Shown in pieces: positions 25,486 through 33,767 of a DNA stretch of 64,000 nucleotides; position 1 is the stretch's first letter; each line of letters begins with the position of its first letter. Below the pieces are notes generated by a model that was given only the letters and a program-made list of their open reading frames with translations, had not been told where the DNA came from and did not search any database. Origin of the DNA: JAPOVO01 sp026708165 (GTDB lineage: Bacteria; Chloroflexota; UBA11872; VXNJ01); the NCBI GenBank assembly GCA_965208775.1, contig OZ242360.1:434001-498000 (forward strand), given 5' to 3'. Both the position numbers and the translations under genes were made by a program.

Positions 25486-26076
25486 GTGTCCGGATCGAAC
25501 AACGCTAGCCCAGTGACGCAGCAAGAGTTCGACCTGCCCGAAGATCCGACTCTGGAGCGTGTAGTCGAAGCGCTGCTCTTTGTGGCAGACCGGCCCATTA
25601 CGTCCGAGGAAGTGCGAAAGGCGACCGGCGCCGCCGACGCTGAGATCGAGCGAGCGCTGCGGAGCCTAACGGCAGCGTACCGGAATCGGGGGATTCGCAT
25701 CCTCGTTCATTGCGACTCATATCAGATGTGTTCGGCGCCCGAAGCATCGCGGTACTGCCGAAACCTGCTGGGGCTCGATTCGACTCCAAAGCTGACGCGG
25801 GCGAGTCTCGAATCCCTGGCGATCATTGCCTACAACCAGCCGACTACAAAGGCCCAAATCGACCACATAAGGGGAGTCAACTCCGAGAGTTCTCTAGCCC
25901 TGCTGATCGGCAGGGGGCTTGTAGTATCGGTGGGCAGAGGGAGCCAGATAGGACGGCCGATGCTTTATGCGACGACGGCCAGGTTCCTTGCGTATTTCGG
26001 TATCGAATCGCTGGACGATCTGCCCGAAGCGGAATTGCCCGAACCAGGCGACGGTCGACAGGGATGGACTGACTAA
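25486..26076 (+). CDS. scpB: Segregation and condensation protein B
   Basis: Partner of ScpA in the Smc condensin; a dimer of two winged-helix domains binding the kleisin. The 196-residue protein shows VVEALLFVADRPITSEEVRKA, then the second domain SLESLAIIAYNQPTTKAQIDHIRGVNSES and LLIGRGLVVSVGRGSQIGRPMLYATT, matching ScpB 'LAIIAYrQPvTRaeIe.iRGV'. It starts with GTG ten bases after scpA. It is the last gene of the plus-strand set and is convergent with the ribosomal superoperon. Confidence 0.95.
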   Translation: MSGSNNASPVTQQEFDLPEDPTLERVVEALLFVADRPITSEEVRKATGAADAEIERALRSLTAAYRNRGIRILVHCDSYQMCSAPEASRYCRNLLGLDSTPKLTRASLESLAIIAYNQPTTKAQIDHIRGVNSESSLALLIGRGLVVSVGRGSQIGRPMLYATTARFLAYFGIESLDDLPEAELPEPGDGRQGWTD

Positions 26077-26123
26077 TCTCTTAGTCGAGTTTCGGACAAA
26101 CAGGATTACACGGCAACTTACGT

Positions 26124-26182
26124 GCAGCTAACGCTGCGAATGCCTCACGAAGCCGCCAATTCATCACCGGATCACGTGATCC
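26124..26182. other. Convergent intergenic region with a hairpin and a 14-bp palindrome
   Basis: Between the ends of scpB (plus) and rpsI (minus). GCAGC/GCTGC with a four-base loop lies at 26124-26137, and a perfect palindrome GGATCACGTGATCC lies at 26169-26182. Neither has a T-tract on either strand, so they are not standard rho-independent terminators, though they are placed where either transcript could end. Confidence 0.5.
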
Positions 26183-26216
26183 TACGGCCGGCGGAGGGTC
26201 GGGCTGAATTCCGGAG

Positions 26217-26621
26217 TTAACGCTTAGTGAATTGAGGCGCTTTTCTCGCTCGCTTCAGACCTGGCTTCTTGCGTTCCTTTGCCCTTGAATCCCTAGTAAG
26301 AAATCCCCCCTTTTTCAGCGCGGGGCGAAGGTCGGGATTGAACTCAACGAGCGCACGCGCAAAACCGTGCCGTATCGCACCCGCCTGACCGGAGATTCCG
26401 CCGCCCGAAACCTTGATGCTGGCGCTGAAGTCGCCTTCCACGAGCTGGATCGGCTCCACAGCGTAGAGCTGATGAAACGCTATCGGGAAAAACTCCTCGA
26501 AAGGCCGGGCGTTCACGGTGATAGGGCCTTTGTGCGGGTAGAGTCTGACCCGCGCGACCGCCGTTTTACGACGCCCAGTCCCGTAGTAGTACCGCTCAGT
26601 CTTGCTAGCCACCGTATGCAC
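26217..26621 (-). CDS. rpsI: 30S ribosomal protein S9
   Basis: A 134-residue S9. It shows YYYGTGRRKTAVARVRL, the GGGISGQAGAIRHGFARAL segment and the basic C-terminal tail (KKPGLKRARKAPQFTKR) whose last residues contact the P-site tRNA. The start can be GTG 26619-26621, four bases after GAGGAG, or GTG 26610-26612. Both lie inside the end of rplM, an overlap of up to 17 bases that ties S9 translation to L13. It is the last gene of the superoperon; no T-tract terminator is visible downstream. Confidence 0.98.
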   Translation of the reverse strand: MHTVASKTERYYYGTGRRKTAVARVRLYPHKGPITVNARPFEEFFPIAFHQLYAVEPIQLVEGDFSASIKVSGGGISGQAGAIRHGFARALVEFNPDLRPALKKGGFLTRDSRAKERKKPGLKRARKAPQFTKR

Positions 26622-27057
26622 CTATCTCCTCAAGCGGTTGAGGTTGCTGACCTCCGTGCGGATGATCCTTTCCCGCGTATACGTGAAGCCGACGGTACGC
26701 GCCGCGCCCCACCTTGTTCTTCGGCAGCATTCCCTTGACGGCGCTTCTGATAACGCGATCGGGATGGTCGGCCAGCATTCGCTCGAGCGTAACGGACTTC
26801 AGCCCGCCGGGATATCCACTGTGTCGGTGATAGAGCTTGTTACGCAGCTTTTTCCCCGTGGTGCGGACCTGCTCGGCGTTGACCACGACGACGAAATCAC
26901 CACTTTCCAGGTGCGGTGCGTAGGTCGGCTTGTCTTTGCCTATCAGGACGGTGGCGATCTTGGAGGCGACCCGTCCGAGTGTCTGACCGCTGGCGTCGAC
27001 AATCCACCAGCGGCGTTGAATGTCTCCAGCTTTGACCGAATGCGTCCTAGCGCGCAT
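26605..27057 (-). CDS. rplM: 50S ribosomal protein L13
   Basis: A 150-residue L13. Landmarks are RRWWIVDASGQTLGRVASKIA, GDFVVVVNAEQVRTTGKK, YHRHSGYPGGL, the VKGMLPKNKVGR segment and LHVYAGKDHPHGGQQP. L13 is an early-assembly protein of the large subunit. It begins with ATG inside the end of truA (11-base overlap) and its end overlaps rpsI, giving the conserved truA-rplM-rpsI order. Confidence 0.98.
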   Translation of the reverse strand: MRARTHSVKAGDIQRRWWIVDASGQTLGRVASKIATVLIGKDKPTYAPHLESGDFVVVVNAEQVRTTGKKLRNKLYHRHSGYPGGLKSVTLERMLADHPDRVIRSAVKGMLPKNKVGRGAYRRLHVYAGKDHPHGGQQPQPLEEIGAYGG

Positions 27058-27844
27058 TTTCAGCCATCACAATCGCCGCGTATCCGGCGCTTTGCTCGTA
27101 CACGTCAATCCTCTTTCCGTACTCAACGCTTATCAAATAAAGACCATGGGGCGGTAACGACGGAGCTACGATAGAACTCTCGGCCCCGGATAGCAATAGG
27201 GTTGCGTCTTGCGGTCCCCAACGGCCGAGACCGATGTTGACCAGCGTTCCAGCGATGCGCCGCACCATACGCTTTGCGAAGGCGTTGGCGCGAATCCGAA
27301 TGAACACCAAATCGCCTTGTCTCCAACATAAGCATTCGAAGACGTGCCGGAACACTTGCTCCGACTCGCCCGCCGCGAAGTTGCGAAAATCATGCCTCCC
27401 TAAAAAAGCTCGGCACGCCTGCGTCATCAGATTGACGTCCAAAGACTGAGGCACCCAGACAGACCGACGATTTTGAAGCGCCGAGCGCTCCGGGCGGTTG
27501 AATATCCGGTATTCGTAGACTCTCGCCGACGCCTCACGGCGCGGATCAAACCCCGGCTGCGCTTCGACTGCGGTCAGCACGCTCACGTCGCGAGGGAGAG
27601 TAGCGTTCAGCGCGCGCTTGAGCTCGTCAACGCGCAGTGCGCCGCCGTATTCGAACGCCACGACCTGGCCCTCCGCGTGTACACCGCTATCGGTGCGGCC
27701 GGCGGCTCGCACGCGAATGCCAGTTCCCGAAACGGCGAGGAGCGCCGCTTCCAAACAGTCTTGCACTGTGTGCACATGTTGCTGCGACTGAAATCCCGCA
27801 TAATTGGAGCCGTCGTATTCAATCGTCAGCTTTACGGTCGCCAT
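27047..27844 (-). CDS. truA: tRNA pseudouridine(38-40) synthase TruA
   Basis: A 265-residue enzyme that isomerises uridines 38-40 in the tRNA anticodon arm. It shows LTIEYDGSNYAGFQSQ at the start, the catalytic aspartate in AAGRTDSGVHAEGQVVAF, RVYEYRIFNRPERSAL, FLGRHDFRNFAAG and the C-terminal AFAKRMVRRIAGTLVNIGLG. Begins with ATG five bases after rplQ and overlaps rplM. Its place between rplQ and rplM is the usual one in many Gram-positive-type operons. Confidence 0.97.
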   Translation of the reverse strand: MATVKLTIEYDGSNYAGFQSQQHVHTVQDCLEAALLAVSGTGIRVRAAGRTDSGVHAEGQVVAFEYGGALRVDELKRALNATLPRDVSVLTAVEAQPGFDPRREASARVYEYRIFNRPERSALQNRRSVWVPQSLDVNLMTQACRAFLGRHDFRNFAAGESEQVFRHVFECLCWRQGDLVFIRIRANAFAKRMVRRIAGTLVNIGLGRWGPQDATLLLSGAESSIVAPSLPPHGLYLISVEYGKRIDVYEQSAGYAAIVMAENAR

Positions 27845-27849
27845 GAGTC

Positions 27850-28200
27850 CTAGAGCAGCTCGATCTGGACCATTTGGGCAGCATCGCCCCCACGCGGACC
27901 GAGACGATAGCTTCGCGTAAATCCGCCGGGGCGGTCCTTGAACCTCTCGGCCAGCTCGCCAAACAGCTTTTCAACGACGAATGGGTCTTGAATCCGGGCG
28001 ATTGCCTGTCGCCGGGCGTGCAAGTCGCCACGCTTGGAAAGCGTAATTAGTTTGTCGATGTGAGACCGGACCTCTTTGGCCTTCGCCTCGGTGGTCTTGA
28101 TGCTGCCGTGTATCAGCACGGAACGGGCCAGGTTTCTGAGCATGGCCTTACGGTGACTGGGCGACCGACCGAAGCCGCGCCGCTTGTTCCTATGTCTCAT
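27850..28200 (-). CDS. rplQ: 50S ribosomal protein L17
   Basis: A 116-residue L17 beginning MRHRNKRRGFGRSPSHRKAM, the conserved family start, with LARSVLIHGSIKTTEAKAKE and a C-terminal FKDRPGGFTRSYRLGPRGGD. It lines the peptide exit region of the large subunit. It starts with ATG two bases after the rpoA stop, so L17 and the alpha subunit are made from one message. Confidence 0.98.
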   Translation of the reverse strand: MRHRNKRRGFGRSPSHRKAMLRNLARSVLIHGSIKTTEAKAKEVRSHIDKLITLSKRGDLHARRQAIARIQDPFVVEKLFGELAERFKDRPGGFTRSYRLGPRGGDAAQMVQIELL

Positions 28201-28202
28201 TC

Positions 28203-29162
28203 CTAGTCGCTACCTGCCGCCACAGGCTCTTCGTCCTTTATCTGGAGCCCTTGCTCGGCCAGCTGCTCCCGAATCTCTTCGACGAGTTTCACGCCCATTC
28301 CACGGAGTTCGCGCAAGTCCTGTTCGGTCATATCGAGCAAAGCGTCGACCGTCTCGATTCCATGCCGCTTTAGACAATTCAAAGCTCTATTCGACAGTCT
28401 GAGGTCTTCGATCGGCAAGACCTGCTCGCCACTTTCACCAACTCCACCCGGTTCTCCATCTAGCTCCGGCATCTCGAGGGCGCCGACTCTGGTGACCATC
28501 GAGAACGAATCGACCAGAATCTGCGACGCCTGCGAAATCGCTTCCTCGGGCCGCATCGCACCGTCGGTCCAGATGTTGAGGACCAGGCGGTCGAAGTCAG
28601 TGGCCTGACCTACACGTGCATTTTCGACAACATATTGAACCTTGGTTACCGGGGTGTAGCGAGCGTCGATTGGAATAACGCCTATTTCATGACGCTGCAT
28701 CTGCTCCTCGGCCCCCTTGTATCCGACACCGCGCTCAACCACCAGCTCGACACGCAGCGCGCCCTCATCGTTGTCGAGGGTCGCGAGATAGTGATCGGGA
28801 TTGACGATCTCGACCTCCGAACCGATCTGAATATCGCTGTCCGTCACCACCCCAGGTCCGGTCTTCTCGATCAGCCCGTTAACGGGACCGTCACCGTGCA
28901 ATCTCAATCGCACGTTCTTGAGGTTGAGGATGAATTGGGTGACATCCTCTCGCATGTACGGGAGCTCCGAAAACTCATGCAGAACTCCGTCCACCGTTAT
29001 GCGTGTTATCGCCGCGCCATCGAGTGATGAGAGCAACACCCGCCGAAGTGGGTTTCCGATAGTGTGACCATATCCGCGAGGCAACGGCTCTACTACAAAT
29101 TCACCGTGATCCGCTTCGGTCTCTACTACACGGATAGCCGGCTGCGCCGATTCAAAAACCAA
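28203..29162 (-). CDS. rpoA: DNA-directed RNA polymerase subunit alpha
   Basis: The 319-residue alpha subunit, the dimer scaffold for polymerase assembly. The N-terminal domain shows YGHTIGNPLRRVLLSSLDGAAI and a region matching the beta-binding surface; the C-terminal domain has LSNRALNCLKRHGIETVDALL and ELRGMGVKLVEEIREQL, the helix-hairpin elements that contact UP-element DNA and activators. The start is TTG (29160-29162), eight bases after a strong GAGGAGG. It lies between rpsD and rplQ as in standard alpha operons. Confidence 0.98.
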   Translation of the reverse strand: MVFESAQPAIRVVETEADHGEFVVEPLPRGYGHTIGNPLRRVLLSSLDGAAITRITVDGVLHEFSELPYMREDVTQFILNLKNVRLRLHGDGPVNGLIEKTGPGVVTDSDIQIGSEVEIVNPDHYLATLDNDEGALRVELVVERGVGYKGAEEQMQRHEIGVIPIDARYTPVTKVQYVVENARVGQATDFDRLVLNIWTDGAMRPEEAISQASQILVDSFSMVTRVGALEMPELDGEPGGVGESGEQVLPIEDLRLSNRALNCLKRHGIETVDALLDMTEQDLRELRGMGVKLVEEIREQLAEQGLQIKDEEPVAAGSD

Positions 29163-29212
29163 AAAAGTACCTCCTCGAAGGTATTGCCCTGCGCCAGCTA
29201 AGTACTGTCGAT

Positions 29213-29857
29213 CTAGCGCGAATAAAACTCAACTATCAGCTGCTCGTCGATCGTGGTTTCCAACTGATCGCGCTCGGGAAGCGCGACGATCTTTGCCGTC
29301 CTGGTTCCCGCATCGATTGAAAGCCAAGCGGGGGTACCCATGGACTCCGAACGCTCGAGAGAATTCCTGATTACGTCGAGATTGGTGCTCTGCGGCCTAA
29401 CCGAAACGATATCCCCGATTTTCAGATTCGCCGAAGCGATTCCAAGCTTTCTACCGTTGACTCGAATATGACCGTGATTGACGAGTTGGCGCGCCTGTTT
29501 GCGCGACGTCGCCATTCCTGTCCGATATACGACGTTGTCCAGACGCGTCTCCAGGATTCGCAGCAGATTTTCACCGGTCATGCCGGGAGTGCGCACAGCC
29601 AGGGCGAAATGGCGGCGGAATTGCCGTTCCAGCACGCCATACATGCGCCGCACCTTCTGCTTTTCTCTAAGTTGGGCGGCGTACTCGGAGATTCGCTGTC
29701 TTCCGCGCGGGCCGCGACCGCCGCCGGCTGCACCGGGCGGAGTCCCACTACGCCGCTCAATGGCGCACTTCGGAGTAAAACAGCGGTCTCCCTTTAAGAA
29801 AAGCTTTACCGACTCGCGCCTGCATTGCTTGCAGGACGGTCCCGTGTAGCGCGCCAT
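29213..29857 (-). CDS. rpsD: 30S ribosomal protein S4
   Basis: A 214-residue S4, primary binder of the 5' domain of 16S rRNA. It begins MARYTGPSCKQCRRESVKLF and has three cysteines near the start (CKQC and CFTPKCA), suggesting the zinc-binding form. Later come YGVLERQFRRHFALA, the S4 RNA-binding domain LETRLDNVVYRTGMATSRKQ, LVNHGHIRVNGRK, and the usual C-terminal IVEFYSR end. ATG start, 46 bases after rpsK and 50 before rpoA. Confidence 0.98.
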   Translation of the reverse strand: MARYTGPSCKQCRRESVKLFLKGDRCFTPKCAIERRSGTPPGAAGGGRGPRGRQRISEYAAQLREKQKVRRMYGVLERQFRRHFALAVRTPGMTGENLLRILETRLDNVVYRTGMATSRKQARQLVNHGHIRVNGRKLGIASANLKIGDIVSVRPQSTNLDVIRNSLERSESMGTPAWLSIDAGTRTAKIVALPERDQLETTIDEQLIVEFYSR

Positions 29858-29903
29858 TATCGATTCGCCTCAAACTTGATCGAAGACATCGAACTCCCCG
29901 ATC

Positions 29904-30287
29904 TCATATTCGACGCCGCTTTGGGGGTCGAGGGCCGTTATGCGGCACGGGCGTAACGTCGGCGATGCTCGTCACCTGTAGTCCCGCGGCCTGCAACGAG
30001 CGGATGGCGGCATCCCGGCCGCTGCCAGGACCCTTCACCAACACCGCGATTCTTCTCATTCCCATGTCAAGAGCCTGCCGCGCCGCGTTCTCCGACGTCA
30101 TTTGAGCGGCATAGGGCGTGCTCTTGCGCGAACCGCGGAACCCGCTGCTTCCCCCACTCGCCCAACAGACCACGTTTCCCTCCGGGTCAGTTATCGTGAC
30201 AATGGTGTTGTTGAACGTGGCGTGAATGTGCGCTTGCCCTTCGGGGACTATGCGCTGATCCCGCCGTCTTCTACGTCTTTGCGCCAA
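29904..30287 (-). CDS. rpsK: 30S ribosomal protein S11
   Basis: A 127-residue S11 of the 30S platform. Landmarks are GQAHIHATFNNTIVTITDPEG, WASGGSSGFRGSRKSTPYAAQ, VLVKGPGSGRDAAIRSLQAAG and the C-terminal VTPVPHNGPRPPKRRR. The N-terminus carries a run of arginines (QRRRRRRDQR). Start is TTG; 23 bases after rpsM. Confidence 0.98.
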   Translation of the reverse strand: MAQRRRRRRDQRIVPEGQAHIHATFNNTIVTITDPEGNVVCWASGGSSGFRGSRKSTPYAAQMTSENAARQALDMGMRRIAVLVKGPGSGRDAAIRSLQAAGLQVTSIADVTPVPHNGPRPPKRRRI

Positions 30288-30310
30288 AAACCGTTACGCT
30301 CCTCTTATTC

Positions 30311-30691
30311 CTACTTCTTGATTAGTCGTTTCCGAATGCCGATCGAGCGGCGATGCCCTCGCCGCGTCCGGGCATTGGTATGGGTCCTTTGGCCACGCAC
30401 CGGCAGGTTTTGGCGGTGGCGAAGGCCACGATAGCAGCCAATCTCGCGAAGCCTGCCGATGTTCATTGATATCTCACGTCGCAACTCGCCTTCAACCTTC
30501 ACGCGACGGTCGATATGCTCGCGAATCCTGCTCAGCTCCGCCTCGGTCAGATCGCGAACCGGAATGCTCGGATCAACCCTGGCGCTCTGAAGAATCTTCT
30601 TGCTCGTCGTCTGACCTATTCCAAAGATATAGGTGAGAGCGACGTCAACTCTCTTTTCTCGAGGTATGTCAATTCCTGCGATTCGAGCCAC
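30311..30691 (-). CDS. rpsM: 30S ribosomal protein S13
   Basis: A 126-residue S13 of the 30S head that touches the P-site tRNA and 50S subunit. It begins MARIAGIDIPREKRVDVALT, has YIFGIGQTTSKKIL and the C-terminal LRHRQNLPVRGQRTHTNART. The start is GTG, 14 bases after rpmJ. It is the first of the rpsM-rpsK-rpsD-rpoA-rplQ block. Confidence 0.98.
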   Translation of the reverse strand: MARIAGIDIPREKRVDVALTYIFGIGQTTSKKILQSARVDPSIPVRDLTEAELSRIREHIDRRVKVEGELRREISMNIGRLREIGCYRGLRHRQNLPVRGQRTHTNARTRRGHRRSIGIRKRLIKK

Positions 30692-30705
30692 TTTCTAACC
30701 CTGTC

Positions 30706-30819
30706 TCATCCCTGTCGCTGACGGTGCTTGGAGTTTTCACACAGCACCATAACCACGCCTTTACGCCTTATGACCTTGCATTTATCACAGCGAGGCCGTA
30801 CCGATGCCGATACTTTCAC
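30706..30819 (-). CDS. rpmJ: 50S ribosomal protein L36
   Basis: A 37-residue zinc-ribbon protein, easily missed because of its size. It translates from GTG (30817-30819) as VKVSASVRPRCDKCKVIRR and on to a cysteine and histidine in LCENSKHRQRQG; the three Cys and one His form the zinc site of the C+ L36 type. GGAGG lies just upstream. Located between infA and rpsM, its standard place. Confidence 0.97.
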   Translation of the reverse strand: MKVSASVRPRCDKCKVIRRKGVVMVLCENSKHRQRQG

Positions 30820-30846
30820 ACCCGACCTCCAATCGACTTCAAAAGC

Positions 30847-31074
30847 TCAGTTTCCGATCGGAAGGCGCCACGTTATGCGGCCGCGAGTGAGGTCGTACGG
30901 CGAAAGCTCAACTTTAACCCTGTCGCCGACTCCGACCCTAATGTAATTGAGTCTCAGCTTGCCCGAGAGGTGGGCTATCACCGGTACACCGTTTTCCAAT
31001 TCCACCTTGAATACCGTATTGGGGAGCGATTCCCTGACGACTCCCTCTACCTCGATTACGTCTTTCTTTGCCAA
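30847..31074 (-). CDS. infA: Translation initiation factor IF-1
   Basis: A 75-residue S1-type OB-fold protein that occupies the ribosomal A site during initiation. It starts MAKKDVIEVEGVVRESLPNT, with VIAHLSGKLRLNYIRVGVGDRVKVELSPYD-type OB strands and the ITWRL end typical of IF-1. The start codon is TTG. It sits between map and rpmJ (gaps 21 and 27 bases). Confidence 0.98.
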   Translation of the reverse strand: MAKKDVIEVEGVVRESLPNTVFKVELENGVPVIAHLSGKLRLNYIRVGVGDRVKVELSPYDLTRGRITWRLPIGN

Positions 31075-31095
31075 ACTATGTCTCTCGAATGCGAA

Positions 31096-31875
31096 TCAAA
31101 GCGCGGTCAAGACCTCCACACCATCGTTGGTCACGGCCACCGAATTCTCGAAGTGAGCAGACAGGCGGCCGTCGGCCGTACGTACCGTCCAACCGTCACT
31201 ATCCATCCTGGCTGCAAAACCGCCTGCGTTCACCATGGGCTCAATAGCAATCGTGAGGCCAACCTCGACCGTCGGACCGGACTTGCGAGACCCGTAGTTT
31301 GGCACTTTGGGCTCTTCGTGCAGGTTGCTACCGATCCCGTGCCCGACAAACTCGCGCACGACCGAGTAGCCAAGCGGCTCAACGTGCCTCTGAATTGCGT
31401 TCCCCACACTCCCTAGAGGCCGTCCAACTTTGATCGCGCGAATTCCCTTCTCGAGAGACTCACGCGTTGCGTCGAGCAAAGCGCTGGCTTCCTCGCTAAT
31501 ACCCCCTACCGGATAAGTACGCGCAGCATCGCCATACCAGCCGTCCAGGATGGCACCACAATCAACACCTATGATATCGCCTTCTTGCAAGATTCTCTCA
31601 TCGGGAATCCCGTGAACGATCTCATCGTTGACCGAAGCACAGATAGTGGCGGGAAACGCTCGCCTCGGGTCCCCTGACGAGTGCGGATAACCCTTGAAGG
31701 CCGGAATGGCTCCGCGGCTTCGTATCCACGTCTCGGCGTAGGCGTCCAGGTCGGCGATCTTGACGCCCGGCCGTATGCGCTCGGTCAAGCCGTCATGGAC
31801 TTCGGCGACGATTCTGCCCGCCTCGCGCATTTTCCTGATCTCGGCGGGGGTCTTGAGCCGGATAAGTGAGTTCAC
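31096..31875 (-). CDS. map: Methionine aminopeptidase, type I
   Basis: A 259-residue metalloenzyme that removes the N-terminal methionine from nascent proteins. Metal ligands are visible in IIGVDCGAILDGWYGDAART (two Asp), VGHGIGSNLHEEPKVPNYG (His), TIAIEPMVNAGG (Glu) and AHFENSVAVTNDGVEVL (Glu). The start is GTG 31873-31875, which overlaps the adk stop by four bases (GTGA); longer in-frame possibilities would run inside adk. No N-terminal zinc-finger extension. Confidence 0.97.
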   Translation of the reverse strand: MNSLIRLKTPAEIRKMREAGRIVAEVHDGLTERIRPGVKIADLDAYAETWIRSRGAIPAFKGYPHSSGDPRRAFPATICASVNDEIVHGIPDERILQEGDIIGVDCGAILDGWYGDAARTYPVGGISEEASALLDATRESLEKGIRAIKVGRPLGSVGNAIQRHVEPLGYSVVREFVGHGIGSNLHEEPKVPNYGSRKSGPTVEVGLTIAIEPMVNAGGFAARMDSDGWTVRTADGRLSAHFENSVAVTNDGVEVLTAL

Positions 31876-32450
31876 GACGTCAATGCCATTACGGAGTCGA
31901 GTATTGCGTTTGTCACAACCTCGATCGGACGCTCGCCATCGATGCGCACCAGGAGACCGCAACGCTCGTAATAGTCCGCCAGCGGCAGGGTTAGCTGGTC
32001 GTACACTTCGAACCTTCTACGGGCAACTTCGGGACGGTCGTCGTCGCGACCACGCAAAGCCGCGCGCCGCAACAGCTCTTCCTGGCCAACTTCGATTGAA
32101 ACGACCGCGCGAATCTTCAGTCCCTTATCTCCAATGCGCGCATCGAGAGCCTCAGCCTGCTCGGTCGTTCGCGGGAATCCATCGAGGATAGTCCCACATC
32201 CCTCGGCCGAGAGGTTTTCAAGGCGCTCCAATATGACATCGATCACCAAATTATCGGGGACCAAGTCACCGGCTTCGATATAGCTGACAGCAAGTCTGCC
32301 AACTTGCGAACCGCTGGCGACAGCCTCTCGGAAGGCGTCACCGCTCGAGAGATGGTGTAAGCCGAGCCTTGCGGCCATGGATGCCGCCTGAGTGCCCTTG
32401 CCGGAGTTCGGCGGTCCGAGCATGATGTAGAGGTCAGTGAATTCCGTCAC
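31872..32450 (-). CDS. adk: Adenylate kinase
   Basis: Interconverts ATP and AMP with two ADP. The 192-residue protein has the P-loop LGPPNSGKGTQA, LSSGDAFREAVASGS, TILDGFPRTTEQAEALD, and a short lid between GRDDDRPEVARRRFEVYD; it lacks the roughly 25-residue lid insertion and its zinc cysteines, so it is the short form. Start is GTG nine bases after secY; its stop overlaps map. Confidence 0.96.
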   Translation of the reverse strand: MTEFTDLYIMLGPPNSGKGTQAASMAARLGLHHLSSGDAFREAVASGSQVGRLAVSYIEAGDLVPDNLVIDVILERLENLSAEGCGTILDGFPRTTEQAEALDARIGDKGLKIRAVVSIEVGQEELLRRAALRGRDDDRPEVARRRFEVYDQLTLPLADYYERCGLLVRIDGERPIEVVTNAILDSVMALTS

Positions 32451-32459
32451 GGCAACCGG

Positions 32460-33746
32460 CTACCTAACAAAGGACTCGTAGTCGCGCATCAACAGCTGCG
32501 CTTCCAGTTGCTTCATCGTGTCCAGCACCACACCCACGACGATCAGCAATCCCGTGCTGCTCAATGCGACGGCGGTAACGCCGGTCGCAGCGCCCGCGAT
32601 GAACGGAATCACCGCGACCGTCGCAAGGAACAGCCCTCCCGCCAGGGTGAGCCGATTGAGGACTCTGAGCAGGTAAACGGACGTGGGCCGACCAGGCCTG
32701 ATACCTGGAATGAAACCGCCGTTTTTCTGCAGCGTCTCCGGGAGGTTCTGCTGATTGAATATCACCAGGGTGTAGAAATAGGTGAAAGCAACGACCAGCA
32801 AAAACGTGAACAGCCAGTAGGGAAAGTTAGCGGGGCTGAACCAGTCCGCCAGAGTGGAAAACAACGCAGACAGCCAGCCCACGTCGGATGTCCTCAGATA
32901 AGTCGCGACCGTTCCCGGCAGCAGCATCAGCGAAAAAGCAAAGATGAGCGGAATCATGCCGGCGGAGTTGATCTTCATCGGTACGTGAGTGCTTTGACCG
33001 CCGTACATCCGGTTGCCGCGAATTCGCTTGGCGTACTGGACCGGTATGCGCCGCTGCGCTTCCTGAATGAAGACGATCGATGCGATCATCACGATTCCTA
33101 TCGCAACGAAAGCCGCCAAACCGAGCAGGTTCTCGCCGCCGAATATCGACCGCCCCAACGCGGTCGGGGCGCCGGCGATGATTCCGCCGAGAATGATGAT
33201 CGACACTCCGTTGCCAATTCCGCGCTCCGTTATCAACTCGCCCAGCCACAGCAGAAACAATGTGCCGGCGGTCATTAAGACGAGCAGCACGATTGTGTCA
33301 ATGATTCCGAAATCGGCAGGCAGCGGCGAAGGTGAGGATTGTCTCAAGATTTGAATTTGACCGATTCCCTGGAGCATCGCCAATGGAACGGTCGCCAGGC
33401 GAGTGTATTGGGCGATCTTCTTTCGACCCGCGTCGCCTTCCTTGGAAAGCTCTTTGAGTTGGGGGATCAGCGGAACCATGATCTGCATGATGATCGATCC
33501 CGTGATGTAGGGGTAAACGCCTAGAGCGACGATCGAGAAGTTTTCCAGCGCTCCTCCCGACAGGAGGTTCAGGAATCCAAGTATCTGATTACCTTCTCCA
33601 GCAACTTGCTGCCTGAGAATGTCAAGACGCACGCCCGGCATCGGAATGTGGGCGACGACGCGGAACACAAACAGCATCAATGCCGTGAAGATCAGCTTGT
33701 TTCGGAGATCCGGCAGCTTTAATGCGGTGAGGGCGGCTTGAATCAT
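32460..33746 (-). CDS. secY: Protein translocase subunit SecY
   Basis: The 428-residue channel-forming subunit of the Sec translocon, with ten hydrophobic helices. Landmarks are the first cytoplasmic stretch DLRNKLIFTALMLFVFRVVAHIPMPG, the plug-adjacent LLSGGALENFSIVALGVYPYI, RRIPVQYAKR, VPMKINSAGMIPLIFA, the EKQNGGFIPGIRPG-like segment (here LQKNGGFIPGIRPG) and a C-terminal QLLMRDYESFVR. ATG start, 21 bases after rplO. secE and secG are elsewhere. Confidence 0.98.
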   Translation of the reverse strand: MIQAALTALKLPDLRNKLIFTALMLFVFRVVAHIPMPGVRLDILRQQVAGEGNQILGFLNLLSGGALENFSIVALGVYPYITGSIIMQIMVPLIPQLKELSKEGDAGRKKIAQYTRLATVPLAMLQGIGQIQILRQSSPSPLPADFGIIDTIVLLVLMTAGTLFLLWLGELITERGIGNGVSIIILGGIIAGAPTALGRSIFGGENLLGLAAFVAIGIVMIASIVFIQEAQRRIPVQYAKRIRGNRMYGGQSTHVPMKINSAGMIPLIFAFSLMLLPGTVATYLRTSDVGWLSALFSTLADWFSPANFPYWLFTFLLVVAFTYFYTLVIFNQQNLPETLQKNGGFIPGIRPGRPTSVYLLRVLNRLTLAGGLFLATVAVIPFIAGAATGVTAVALSSTGLLIVVGVVLDTMKQLEAQLLMRDYESFVR

Positions 33747-33767
33747 CTGGTCAGATTGCTTGAATCC

